Positions 12,444 to 23,320 of a stretch of 64,000 nucleotides of DNA are shown here, piece by piece. The notes beneath the pieces are model-generated. The model was not told the origin of the DNA. It searched no databases and worked only from the letters and a program-made list of their open reading frames with translations. The stretch comes from Cardiocondyla obscurior (Eukaryota > Arthropoda > Insecta > Hymenoptera > Formicidae). Numbering within the stretch: the stretch's first letter is position 1; every line of letters starts with the position of its first letter. The stretch lies in NCBI RefSeq assembly GCF_019399895.1, contig NC_091881.1, positions 3,412,501 through 3,476,500 on the forward strand. The letters are read 5' to 3'. A program made the translations under genes and the position numbers.

Positions 12444-15400
12444 ACGCGACGGATTACCGACGTTGCTACCCGGGACTGGCAAGAATAAATGATGGCGAAA
12501 CCATAGTTTCTAGAAGATAAGCGGGTAAAATGAGAGAAAATCAATATTCTTTTTAATGCCCGCACAAGTCATTACTTGCTGCAGACTCATTAGTTTGACT
12601 GTCGATGTCCGCCACTTGAAATTATAGTTTAGAGAAAGAAAAAAGTTAATTGTTATATGTGCCTAATTTAATTATATTATATAAATCTTTTATATATCAT
12701 ATAAAATTCGTACGCAAATAATTTTTATTCAAATTAATGATTTACAATATCTGGGGTAAAAAAAAAAAAAAAAAAAAAAAATACAAGGACCAAACAACTC
12801 TCGTTGTTTCGTGAAATTCGAGCAGCATCATGTTCCTTGATCTTGTTAAACCAAGCATTTTCGATCCGTACCCAATGCGAGCCATGATTTTCAATTTGTC
12901 GAATCTTAGCCAAGGCGGTGCTTCCGCAGGGCGTTTGTCTTTTCCCCGCGGTGAGTAAAATTGCAGGTGGGTTAGGTGGGTGCAATTTTGTAGGAGATGG
13001 AATTGGATCGGTCATTTCTTTGTTTCAATTTCGTTCTTCTGGTTCGCCTTTGTGCTGAGCAAAGCGAATCGCCGGAGACGCGGTAAAGGAACGACGATGA
13101 AAGCGCATGCAGAAAGAGACTGCAAATGAATTATAAAAATCGCCGTGGAGGGTAGCGCGAATTATCTACTGAGAAAACCGGCCACAGAAAGCGTGATTGG
13201 CTCGCTCTATTTCTCTTCTTGAACAAATTGTGCTTTCAGAATTCAAGAAGAAATAAGAAAAGAAAAAAAAATAAATTAATAAATAAAGGAAAAAAATAAT
13301 CAAACGCGAAACAATAAAACTTCTGCATCTCATTATAAAATTAATTAACCATTCATCGCCGTTTCCTATTAATTTTTGTCATTTTGTCAAATTGACTGTC
13401 GTTAATTTATTTGTTTGCTTCATCGAGTGGCCCTTCGTCATAAATAACAGAATTTGTGAATCAAACGGAATATACTGGCGCAATAATTTCTCGCGTTAAA
13501 TGTTCACCCGACACTTTCCTCGTTCTCGCATTAGATTACTAAATCAAAGGACAACGTTGAGCTGATTTTTCGGAGTCGTCGCTAAGAGATAATATAACTG
13601 CGAGCGCTTGCGTTCGCGCGGTAAGGGGGAGGGACGCAAATTATCCCAGACGTTATATCCATATTTTACACACCCGGTGCCGACTAGAGCGCGGCGGCAA
13701 TCCGTAAAGCTCTTTCCCGCAGTTTCCTCTCGCTCAAAGAATTTCTCCTTACTCAAAAGTGCAAACGGGGAGCTGGTACGAGAGCGGGCCGTTCGCTCGT
13801 ACGAACGGGAAAAAAGGGATATTCTCCGGTTACTATCTCGGCCATTCAGGGGATTACGCGGCGAAGTGGTCCGAGGGGGTGAGACGTTGGAAAGTGTGCC
13901 GCAGGAATCCGCCCGGAAAATCCTCTCTTTGAGTTTTAAGACTATAACATACTGCGCGAGAGAGGATACGTCTTCCGCGTGTTCGTATTTCACTCATTTC
14001 ACGAGACGGCCGGATAAACGCGACGATTCAAATGAACGTAATGCCCCGGCGGCCGACGTTCATCTTCGCTTGAAAACCTGGGTGGTGGTTTGAGTTTTTT
14101 TTTATATATAAAAAATAGAAACGTACAGTATTCGTCGCGTTAAAAGCAACGAGCTTCTAAGTCCGCAAGATGAGTCATAATTTATTCGTAACCCTTTTTA
14201 TATCGCCATTTTTTGCTCTTTACCTTTACAAATCGTTTGCGCTCGTTGCAGACATAATTTTTTTATTTATAACGCTGCATAATTTCACGTACGACGTAAA
14301 CAAGCGAGTTATTTAACGCGTTAACGGCGCCGATAACTGATTTGACTGGCGCCGAGTACACCGCGCTGGCAGAAAGATATTGAGCCAATCGAACCGAATG
14401 AATGCGGTTTGCTGCTTCAGCCTTTTGATCAGATTCCACGAACTACTACTATCGAACACGGAAAGTTTTCCGGGAAAATCGAAAGCGCGCTTATCTGAGC
14501 TGTCGACTCGCTCGGGAGCGGTCATTCGAAAGCCACACGATTTCCGCAGGCGGCACGACGCGGAACCGCGTGCGCACCCGTAGTACAGACCGTACGCTTT
14601 CGGCGTCCGTTTATTACCGTTTTCCTAAATTGATTTTCAATTCTCGTGGGGACGACGTAGGGATGAGTGGAATAGGGGTATACGTCGGTAGCGCTCGCGA
14701 TTGGGGTAGCTACCGTAGAATCGACTGGTTGATCGAAACCAGGAGGACCAGGGGGCAGGGTGGAGGGAAAGGGTATGCGGGTAAGCTCGGCCGACTGGAG
14801 GTTTGACCGGGCTCTGCCGAATGCCCAGTGACCCGTAAGGAAAACGCGAATGCACGAGTTCGGCAAACAGCATCGGCGTCACGTACGCGCGGGGTGAACG
14901 AAGAGAAAATCGTTCGTGTGACAGCGAGAAATGCGAGAGCGGGAACGAGGTTTCGCATGAGAGAAGCGTTCAAAATGAGGGCCGATGAGTAACTGAAGAT
15001 AGTTGAGAAAGAGAGGATTGAATCGAATGTCGCGGCAAGTCGGCAGAATAAAAAGCAAGCATTGTAGGATAGAATGAAAAATGATAAAGGGGAAAAGCTG
15101 TAAACGTTACTCTTGATCGAGTACGTAAGCAACTAATATAAAAAAAAATTTCGCAAACAATCTAATTAGCGTTATAAATAAGATCTAAGCGGCGAGCAGG
15201 AAAATAGTCATTTCAATATAAAAATGATTGTATCGGAAAACGGGAGAAGCGAGAGGCATTCTTGGAAGGAAGTAACGGGAAAGGCACGGGGCAACAATGC
15301 ATCGCGTTGCATTCACTACCGTATTGCTTCGTTGTATCTTTCCCTTCGCGACCCACCGCGTCCCGCGACCGCAAAGAAAACGGAAGAATGCGTGTACTTT

Positions 15401-17600
15401 TCTTCGTCTTTTTTTTTTTTTTTTTTTTCCTTCCTCGGCGTCCCTTTCCTTCCCACCTGAGCGACCGACGACGGAAGAAAGGGTGAAAGGCGACGCCGTA
15501 TCTCAGACGGCGCACGTCTCTCCTCGGCCCTATTTATCCCCCTGCCCGCTTTTCTTCCGGCACTTTTATTCCGTTTAAGCCGAAGACGAGGCAGGGAACA
15601 GACGGGGAGGCGCCGAGAAGAAAGGGCGCGGCGCGCGATTGCAAGTTTAATGATAACATAACAAAAGGCGTGTAGCTGCAGGAAAAATACGCGAAAGCGC
15701 GAGCTACCTTCTTCCAAAATAGCCGACACCGACGGTACATCCCGAGCGAAGGGCTCACGTATATTTTCAAAACGCCTTCCGTTATCTCGCCCCGTTTTAA
15801 TTAGGTCCTTCCCGTGACGACACCGCCGTCGCGCATCCACTGCGACCGAAATAAAACCGTCTCGGTGACCCCGCTCTTTTTATAACTTCATATTAACCTC
15901 ATCTTGAAGCACTCTTCTCGCGATCCGTGGAAAATCGTAGAAATTGCAAATTAAGACGCGATCTGAAATTAATACTCCGACGCGTTTCCGGAGTTCGTTA
16001 CGTCTTTCGACACGTGGTGTGACGGACTCGTAAAGTGCAGTATCTAAAAATACGAAAGAAAGGAAATTGAAAAGATTTTTAACTCGTAGACATTTGACGC
16101 GTCCAAACTAAGAATATTTTTCATATTTTACAAACGGTTTAAATAATATCTAAAGTAAATCCTTAGCTCGCTGGCGGAGTGAAGCCTCTGAAGGGATTTG
16201 ATACATTCGACCAATGAAAAATAAATGATAAAAATAAAAATCGGAATAAAGAGGCGATGAGTTTTCATCACTTTGTATTCAAAACTCAATACTCCCCTTG
16301 GAATTTCAGATATTAAATAACTTTATTAACATTCATTGTCGGTTATCGCCGGGTTCTCTTCTGCAGTCTTTATTTACCATTGCGAGACGGCGCCTCGAAA
16401 GGGGGCCGGAATAAAAGAAATAGCGACTGCTCTTTGCATTTATTTCTAACTTGAAGTTTCCCTCTGGTTTTTCTTTCTTCCGGATCGTAGACGGACTGTC
16501 CTAGAAAATCCGGCTAACCGCCGACTGCGGAGCACCTGATTTGCAAGAAACTTCAAACTCGGAAAAATTTGCTATCCCCCTTACGGACGCCTCGCGGTAA
16601 CCCTCTTTTTCTTCGGAGTATTTCGAGACGGTACCCTCGCTGAAAAGCTCAGATATTCATTCCGCGACAATTTCACACTTGAGAAAATCGCGACAAAGTG
16701 CCGAGCGGGATAATTCGTACGCGATACGAAACATATCGAGTTTTATCTCGATTACATTCGACGGTGATAATTTAACGGTAATAGACGGGTGATAGGAAAA
16801 GTTGATTAAAAGCGCGAGAAGCGTATTATGCTGCGTGTTATATGAGAAAGTGCGTTGAAAATTGGAGTAACATTAAAAAGCAAATATAACATGAGTTAAT
16901 TAATTCGTTAATTGTCACTGGACCGATTGCGGTTCGACGTTTAGTCGTTTAATATTTAATCGTTAAATGAGTCAACCAGAGGGATAATTGTGCTTCCCGA
17001 ACGGTGAATTATAGCAGAATTCTATTGAATTATAGGAGAAATATTATCCATGTACCATTTTGAACGGGAGCGTTTAATAATCTTTGATTTCGGGCAATTT
17101 ATTTTTAGAACGTTAAATTGTAAAAAAAAAGAAAAAAAAATTAAAGTTGTATACGCGCGTATATTTAATCAGTTTTATTAAATATTTTTGATAATGCTAC
17201 AAGTTTTGAACACGATGGAATTATGCTTTCTCTAAATGTATCGAATTTTTATCTACATGTATTCACATATCAATAACAAAAAACAATAAAAGTAAGCTCT
17301 AGTCCGTTTATTTTTTACGCTTCTATTTAAACGTACAAATAGAAAACCCCAAGGTTGTATCCGTTCGCAACGTCGCATTGGAAAAAAAAATTATAGAAAA
17401 CAAAGAGATTTTTTTATTTTCTGCAATTTTTTTCGCAAAAATCCGATAGTTCCACGTGCACATTATAACGTGTTCAAAAAAGGATAATTACAGATAATTA
17501 TTCACGTATTCACATGTAGGTGCAAATTTGCGATAGATTAAAGTAAATATTCGACATGTTATTTAAAACAATATTCGGTGTATACATCAATTTTTTTTAT
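12444..17600. other. Gene-poor stretch
   Basis: No gene is supported. Homopolymers occur at 12758-12781 (A) and about 15409-15428 (T). The open frames over 15213-15840 on both strands run through the latter and code poly-F or poly-K, a sign of chance. The sequence from about 16.9 kb is more AT-rich, with short A/T runs and a palindromic atacgcgcgtat near 17153. Confidence 0.6.
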
Positions 17601-17665
17601 CACACGCTCACCTGTGTGGAGGTAGGAATATGAACAAAGTTCGTCGCGCGCGAGTAGTGTAACAT
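17600..17665 (-). other. Minus-strand donor abutting an acceptor-like tract
   Basis: Read on the minus strand, ttcatattcctacctccacacag is followed directly by GTGAGCGTG, with the junction between 17612 and 17611. There are two readings. It may be a recursive (zero-length exon) splice site. Alternatively it may be a short first coding exon, since an ATG at 17665 opens 18 codons (MLHYSRATNFVHIPTSTQ) that end in phase 0 exactly at the donor. Either way the splice signals are good. The minus orientation is opposite to the paired-exon locus starting 180 bp away. Confidence 0.25.
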
Positions 17666-17792
17666 GTTAATTCGTCGCGAATTCAATATCTTCTTCATTT
17701 TATATTAATTTTTTCCTTAAAATTACGATCTCGTCGCGGTAGGTGAACTCTTGAGAATCCGTCTGACCAATTCTTGTTCTGTTTCTGTCCAG

Positions 17793-17897
17793 ATAAAAAT
17801 CCGGAGTACACGAAAAGAGGCCTGGCGTTCCCCTGGACGATCTGAGAGGAGGAGGAGGCCTCGGAGAGGCATCTTGCGCCGGTGGTGCAATCCATGA
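17793..17897 (+). CDS. Copy 1, first exon of a duplicated two-exon module
   Basis: The acceptor ttctgtttctgtccag (AG at 17791-17792) and the donor GTAAGTATC at 17898 are both strong. The preferred frame is open from 17797 to the donor (33 codons plus two bases) and contains PGVPLDDLRGGGGLGEAS, so the segment is glycine-rich. The frame is closed by a TAA at 17794-17796 just inside the acceptor, so a coding exon would need the alternative AG at 17807-17808, or the stop marks a 5' non-coding end or a pseudogene. The frame choice rests on comparison with copy 2 (18655-18709). There the residues LRGG, G, G, S and GGA persist and four shared residues are encoded by different synonymous codons. Two other frames are also partly open. 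No family is recognised. Confidence 0.4.
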   Translation: MKIRSTRKEAWRSPGRSERRRRPRRGILRRWCNP

Positions 17898-18073
17898 GTA
17901 AGTATCATTTGTATAAAATTAAATTTTTGCCATTTTAAAGATGGAAATTTTTTTTTAATTATTTATTTAATAAACTAGAGACGCGTTTCTCTAAAAAAAA
18001 AAAAAATTTTTTTTTAACAGTAAAAGATATCTTTAGCATCTCTACAATTAAATTTTCTTTTTGTTTGTTACAG
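17898..18073 (+). other. Intron between the two exons of copy 1
   Basis: This is 176 bases from GTAAGTATC to ttgtttgttacag. It is AT-rich and contains a run of 14 A followed by 9 T (17993-18015). Size and composition fit a normal short insect intron. Its acceptor shares the gttacag ending with the matching intron of copy 2. Confidence 0.45.
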
Positions 18074-18167
18074 GATTATCGGAACAGTATCTCCACTGTT
18101 GCGCATCGTGGCACCACACGGTGGGTGGAAAATTTTTTATAACGTCAGCGGCGTGAGGAACCGCTGA
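18074..18167 (+). CDS. Copy 1, second and possibly last exon
   Basis: After the acceptor ttgtttgttacag the frame carried from the first exon (split GA|G codon) stays open for 30 codons and ends at TGA 18165-18167. It begins IIGTVSPLLRIVAPHGGWK. Together with the first exon this gives about 64 residues without an initiating ATG, so the 5' end is missing or non-coding. An alternative donor, GTGGGT at 18121, would cut the exon to 47 bases in another frame, matching the donor position in copy 2. The peptide has a short hydrophobic stretch and no recognised domain. The next 130 bases are an imperfect repeat, so no more coding sequence follows directly. Confidence 0.35.
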
Positions 18168-18193
18168 TTGTGCGTAAAATTATTTTAAACAAA

Positions 18194-18275
18194 AAAGCGT
18201 GAATCGGGTATTGCAGGTAAATCGCGTAAATCGGGTATTCCTCATAAATCGCGTACTCCGCGGAAATCGCGTAAA
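18194..18275 (+). repeat. Imperfect tandem repeat around AATCGCGTA
   Basis: The motif aaatcgcgta or aatcgggtattgc recurs about five times at 9- or 18-base spacing: at about 18201, 18219, 18228, 18246 and 18264. Copies differ at one or a few positions. It is followed by a short agt/agc triplet run (18292-18312). It lies between the two copies of the exon module and may mark the rearrangement that duplicated it; that link is inferred. Confidence 0.6.
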
Positions 18276-18368
18276 AAAAGTTTGCTTAGTAGCAGTAGCA
18301 GTAGTAGTAGTGGTAAATCTTTATATCACAATTGTATAACGTGCAGTTTAATATAATATTTTTTTCAG

Positions 18369-18709
18369 CCGAATGTTTCTCCTAGGATCTTATCTAAGTA
18401 AAACTCGATATTTCACTTAGATAAAAATCCGAAAGAGAATTTTAAGTATCGTCGCCGACAATCGAATTACACGAATCACGGTCGGGATTCGTCGCGAATA
18501 TCGCACAAGTATTCGGGCGCCGCAAATTATTATTTAAACTTTATTATTGAGAGTATCGCCAGAGTTGCGCGAATAATTTTAGTTATCAATCCGCGCGCGT
18601 ATCCGCGAGTGTCGCGAGTGACTTGTGGACGTCGTGACCTGTGGATCTGAATGCTGAGAGGAGGACCAGGTTCAGGAAGGACATCGGGCATCGGCGGAGC
18701 AACGTTTGG
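18369..18709 (+). CDS. Copy 2, first exon (5' part probably untranslated)
   Basis: The acceptor tatttttttcag (AG at 18367-18368) and the donor GTAATTATT at 18710 bound 341 bases. The first 280 carry stops in all frames, so they would be untranslated or not exonic. From 18655 to the donor the sequence aligns without gaps to copy 1 (17843-17897). Eleven identical bases, tgagaggagga, are followed by 24 matches in 44. An ATG at 18651, preceded by an in-frame TGA, opens MLRGGPGSGRTSGIGGATF and continues through the splice. The sequence just upstream (gacctgtggatctgaatg) resembles copy 1 with a small insertion. This copy looks either newly ATG-initiated or degenerate. Confidence 0.35.
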
Positions 18710-18833
18710 GTAATTATTTTCTCTTAATTGTAATAAAATTACCTTTTTTTTAATTTTTTTATTAATAATAATTATAATTATTATTATTATTTATTTCATA
18801 TTTTTCATTTTGGTTTTCACTTGTATGTTACAG
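18710..18833 (+). other. Intron between the two exons of copy 2
   Basis: This is 124 bases from GTAATTATT to cttgtatgttacag, AT-rich with TTA/ATA runs. It ends in the same gttacag as the intron of copy 1, consistent with common origin, although the interiors do not align by eye. Confidence 0.4.
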
Positions 18834-18889
18834 AATACTATCGTACCATGGCATCATCGTTGCTGAACTCCGCTCGTGTTGCATCTAAT
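18834..18889 (+). CDS. Copy 2, second exon
   Basis: The acceptor ttgtatgttacag and the donor GTGAGTGAT at 18890 bound 56 bases. In the frame shared with copy 1 the peptide begun at 18651 continues ILSYHGIIVAELRSCCI and stops at TAA 18886-18888, giving 37 residues in all. A second frame has its own ATG at 18848 (MASSLLNSARVASN). It is open to the donor in phase 0 and backward across the splice, reading EEDQVQEGHRASAEQRLEYY. So the exon is open in two frames and the true one is not settled. If the donor is ignored, the second frame runs on to 19030. Confidence 0.35.
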
Positions 18890-19127
18890 GTGAGTGATTT
18901 TTCTTTTTTTAACAAAGGCAACAAATTTATAAAAAAATATTTTGGTTTTTTTAATATGTCTCAATTAGTATATTACAATATATTAGAACTTGTAGATTTG
19001 TTGCCTGCAGAAGTAGAAGTAGAACAGTAGAAACGTAGAAAAGTAGTTGCATAAATCGCAAGAGAGGCTTTTTCAGCCACTTGCGGCACAATCGCCGACA
19101 CTTTCGTTAATTTGCCGATCCGGTCCG

Positions 19128-19133
19128 AATAAA
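19128..19133 (+). promoter_or_regulatory. Possible polyadenylation signal
   Basis: AATAAA lies 240 bases downstream of the last exon of copy 2 and is followed by an A-run. It could end a short transcript from this locus, but a transcript that includes the 19352 exon would read through it. AATAAA is frequent in AT-rich DNA. Confidence 0.2.
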
Positions 19134-19351
19134 AAAAAATATCGTTTTTTAATTCGCATACGTAAAAAAAATCGTAATTTTTTCTTGCAATAAAAATTTA
19201 ATTTAAACAGAAAAATAATTATTATAACGCACAAATTAATAATGTAGAATATAGGCTTCTTAAGGGCATAAATTAATACAGTTAAAGGAGATCACCTAAT
19301 TAATAAATTACACCGATAAGTAGTTAGGGAATTCTATCCGTTCTCTTGCAG

Positions 19352-19487
19352 ATTGTGCGTGGACAAATTTCGTGATACCGGAAGAGATAACAGATCAATT
19401 GATCCACTTAACAATATTGAGGTTATCCCCGATATTTTCCATTTAAACAATCTATATTCCATAACGATAATTATGCAGTTTCGTTGA
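19352..19487 (+). CDS. Candidate terminal exon downstream of the duplicated module
   Basis: The acceptor attctatccgttctcttgcag is one of the best in the window. One frame is open for 44 codons after the first exon base, starting LCVDKFRDTGRDNRSIDPLN, and stops at TGA 19485-19487. The composition is balanced and free of low complexity. Joining from copy 2 at 18889 in phase 0 would instead read IVRGQIS and stop, so the 44-codon frame needs a different upstream exon or frame. Not recognised. Confidence 0.3.
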
Positions 19488-22400
19488 TACATAATGATTT
19501 GCGCGCTCGAGAAATTGTCGCAATTAGCATTCCCGCAATGCGATACTTTTATTTATCCTCGAAATCAGTGCCGGTGTACATCCACTTCGTCAATATAAGC
19601 GATATTCCGAAACATTTTCAAGCCAATCGTCCTGCTACGAGTGGTGGACGAAGTTGAATTTAAAATTGTTGTTCGAAGAGAGAAAATTATACGCGCGCAC
19701 TTTAATAACGAGCTCGAAAACCAATTGCGTTTAATAACAAGCAATCTGTCCGTCGGTATTGCTTTTAATCCATCGCGTCGACATATGCATATGAAAAGTT
19801 GACGACTGCTAAAAGCGGTGCGTTAATCGCTCCGGCTAAGAAATTCCGTTTTAGATATATTAACTTCGTGATGCAAATATATTTTATACTATACGCGAAT
19901 GTATGCTGGGTGGGTTCTTTTTATCGTCGAGATTCGTTCTTACCCCTGTCGTCGTTTGCGGAAGATAACATTCATTTCTATTAGCGAAAGAGCACAAATG
20001 CGTTTATGTAATCGTGCTGCATTTAACTGGCGGAAATTTTTTCCTCGACCCGACTGCTCTAATCCGTTCCATTTGCACCATGCTGATCCTAACCCTTTCA
20101 GACACTAAGCTTATTTTTGTTACGTTAGATTACAAGGATTTCTTAGAAAGAAGGCAGAAGGGGGGAAGAAACTCATTCCCCTTATATTAAAAAAGATCCG
20201 AGTTTTCTAAATGTACCTCTTTTGTACAAAATGTACCTCCGTACAAATAAATATAAAAAAAATAGATTTTACATGCAATAATTTTTCAACTCGATACTTA
20301 ACGTGATTCGTATTAGAAATAATTGTTTCGATGGCATTACAGGGTTGTTGCTTTTCCGCAGTCGCGATATACATATAGCATTTTTTGTGCAAAACAAATT
20401 TTTAATTCAATAGAGAGCCGGCATATTAAAACATTTTTAGTTTTAAATTTTAGTGTTTTAATATAAACTTCAGTTTGTTTAAAAAGCTTGGTATAATTTA
20501 CGGATAAAATTTTCAAATAAATTAAAGTTTATTTTACCCAAAGTTTAATAGACTTCGGTGTGTAGTGCTTCGGGATTAAAGTTCTTCCGAAATGTCTGCC
20601 GTTCGCAAAGCAACGAAGAAACAGAAAGAGAGAAAGAGCGAAGTGAAGGAGGAGGTGAAGAGGGAAGGGAGAGAAACAGAAGCGCGAGAAAAGTTCGACC
20701 GATTGGTGTGAACGCAATTACTAGGATTAACGGCAATTGCCAGGGGTTAATTCGCGGTCTGCTACTCCTAATTGGCAGACGTTAGTAGGTCAGCCTCCAG
20801 AATAGTCCGATCAAACGAACGGATATGAATACGTCGAGAATGACCGGTTTTGAGATCATCTCCCATCTAATCATCCGTACGACGAGCTCTCCGGCATATA
20901 GGATCACACATGATCGAACCGAATGTAAAAATAATATCAAAATTCACAAAATTTCATCCAATTATTCTGATCCACGAAGCAGTTTTAATGGTTATCAAAC
21001 GTATACGTTATACACGTAATTACTTGTTGATTGAAAACGCGGATAATGAATCCGCGCGTAAACGACGCCCGTTTCTACTTCAGTCGGTGTTATTTCCCAC
21101 GAGTGGAATATCTCGCGACGAGTTCATAAGTCGCGCCTTTACGCCGGCCTGTAGCGCATAATTCAAAAACAATAATTCCCCGGCAAAATCACGGCCCGCG
21201 CGTGTAATGTTATTAAGTGGATTTCGCCGATATCCCGAGTTTCCAATTAAGCTGGCGCCGCATTCTCGCACGGGACGCGGAGTCACCTCCGAAAGCACCA
21301 CGAAATCCTGTCGTATATTATTTGCATAGTTATGGAGTTTCGCGCGCGGGGATGTTATCGGGCGATAGGCACTCGTGCGCGCCGAAATTTTCGGCATTTC
21401 TTCGACGAGTAACGGGACACCAGATGCCGGCGTTATTTTGGCTCCGTCGAAATTCTAATGCGAAATGGACGCGGCATCGAGAGGCGAGCGTCGGAGCTTC
21501 GCTGCCGGGTCTCTTCGGGCGATGTCGAGAATAACGGCGCATGTAATAATTTCAGGATATTAACGCCTCAATTTTATGCATAGAATTTTCTACCGAATCG
21601 TCTACAATACGGTCGTGTCCGGCGCTCTCGATTAAACCTTAATGTGAAAGACAGACCGTCCATTTCGTTTACGCATAGAACGTATTATAAATTAATGTCT
21701 GAAGGCAATTTCTATATTGGAAAAGAATTTTTTCTTTTGGGAAATAAAATTACCGAATATTCTGGCTTTAAAAAGATCCTGGAACACGTTTCTGTTAATT
21801 AAGATTTTATGAAGCACAAACGTCGTAATCATTATTTAATTTGTATGCTGAATATTTTGCTAATTACGCCTTTAAGTTAAACACTGTCGGAATAAGAATA
21901 TAAAACCGGTAGAAGGAGAAAAAGTTTCCAACTCAAATTAACCGAGAAATATAGTTTTTCTTATGTATTTACATTCCTAAAAGTTACTTTCCACAAGAGC
22001 GCATTTCACTTTCTGTATAACTTCGAAATGTAGCGCATATTATTTCGCTATTTTCGGCGAGAAAAATCGACTGATTGTTTAAAAATTTAATTTCTTTCTT
22101 TTCTTTCCTCGTTTTCTTCGAATAAATTTTGTTGATGTTTATCGCGCGATAATTTCCACGCAATTTAAAATTTATTCACTGCCTTTTCCAAATTTAGTTT
22201 TAATTCTCACGATCAGAAGACGGAACGAATAATTAAAATAACTTTTAAATAATTTGCAAAAATCGCTCGGCTCAGATTTTTCACGTTCGCGTATTGGCAG
22301 GGAAACGTCTTCGCAGATGTCACTGGGCTTTAGCAGGATTAGAAATGAAACTCGAATCAATGCAAGACACCGTGATTTATAACGAGCGAGGGCGAGGAGC
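19488..22400. other. Gene-poor stretch
   Basis: No supported gene. Frames up to 105 codons on both strands at 21080-21534 overlap each other in GC-rich DNA and have no splice support. A purine-rich segment lies at about 20611-20690. Confidence 0.55.
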
Positions 22401-22456
22401 TCTTTTAACTTACTTTTTTTTTTCTTTTTTTTTTCTCTCCTCTTTCCTTTTCCGAG

Positions 22457-22689
22457 ACGGCGAGTCGTCTGTGCGCGGATCCGACCGACGTAAGATCTCA
22501 AATATTAACCCGGAAACATTTGTGCGGATTCTCTCGATGGCTACGAGCAGGCTCATGAATATTCCAAACCCGGAGCGGACGTTAAGAGGGGTCGGCTCGT
22601 GCTTCATACGTATCCACATCCGATCTCTCTCACATTCGACGTCTGTCGGGCATTTCGAGGAGCTTGTCTACTTCGTCGCTCGACTTTGA
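22457..22689 (+). CDS. Candidate terminal exon, unrecognised protein
   Basis: A T/C tract (22407-22452, including ttttttttctctcctctttccttttcc) ends at an acceptor-like AG (22455-22456). An open frame follows for 76 codons to TGA 22687-22689. It contains KISNINPETFVRILSMATSR and later HSTSVGHFEELVYFVARL, a balanced and mildly hydrophobic composition unlike homopolymer shadows. The last base before AG is G, which is poor for an acceptor. No known domain and no partner exon were found. Confidence 0.22.
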
Positions 22690-23320
22690 ATTTTGCTTTT
22701 TTAATATTAAGCGACGTTAGTTTTACGATGTATGGAAACATTCCCGCTTGCAAATACGTTTCAGCTGAAATAGGGAGCGATAAAACGCGGCGAGAGGGGG
22801 GAGGGGGACGACCAAGGGGAAGAGATATCGACAGCGCACCGCTTGGTATCTTCACAAGCGAGTCATGTGCAACATTGAGGATGTTCATATACAATTTACA
22901 TACAACGGATATTGTTATCGAGACCGTGCGTAAATAAATCCGCCGCCCTATTGACGGAATGGCTTTCGCGAAAATTGATATCGTGAGCGCGCATCGCAAT
23001 TTGCCCCGAACATATCCTTCTGGAACGGAATCCTCAAATAAACACGTGAATAAATAATTTTGCGGAACTCAGGGGAGATTTCATTACGCCCCGTATTCTC
23101 CGCGGAAGATACGTCGGAAAGAATAAGCGGGCATCGTTAACTTTTCACCTGGCGGCGGAAACCTACAATCAATATGCAATATGACGAAGGAAATTACGCG
23201 CAGCTGAGAAAATTGCAGTTATGCAAAGAGAAGGGGCACGAATTCATCTCGCGGGATGCGTCGCTAAGTGTTTAGTATCGCTAATTAGTTCTGAACGTTC
23301 GCCGCGAGTCTAATTACAAG

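Noticed and set aside
15213..15840. Overlapping frames of 78-174 codons on both strands
   Set aside because: All cross the T homopolymer at about 15409-15428 and give poly-F or poly-K; typical chance frames.
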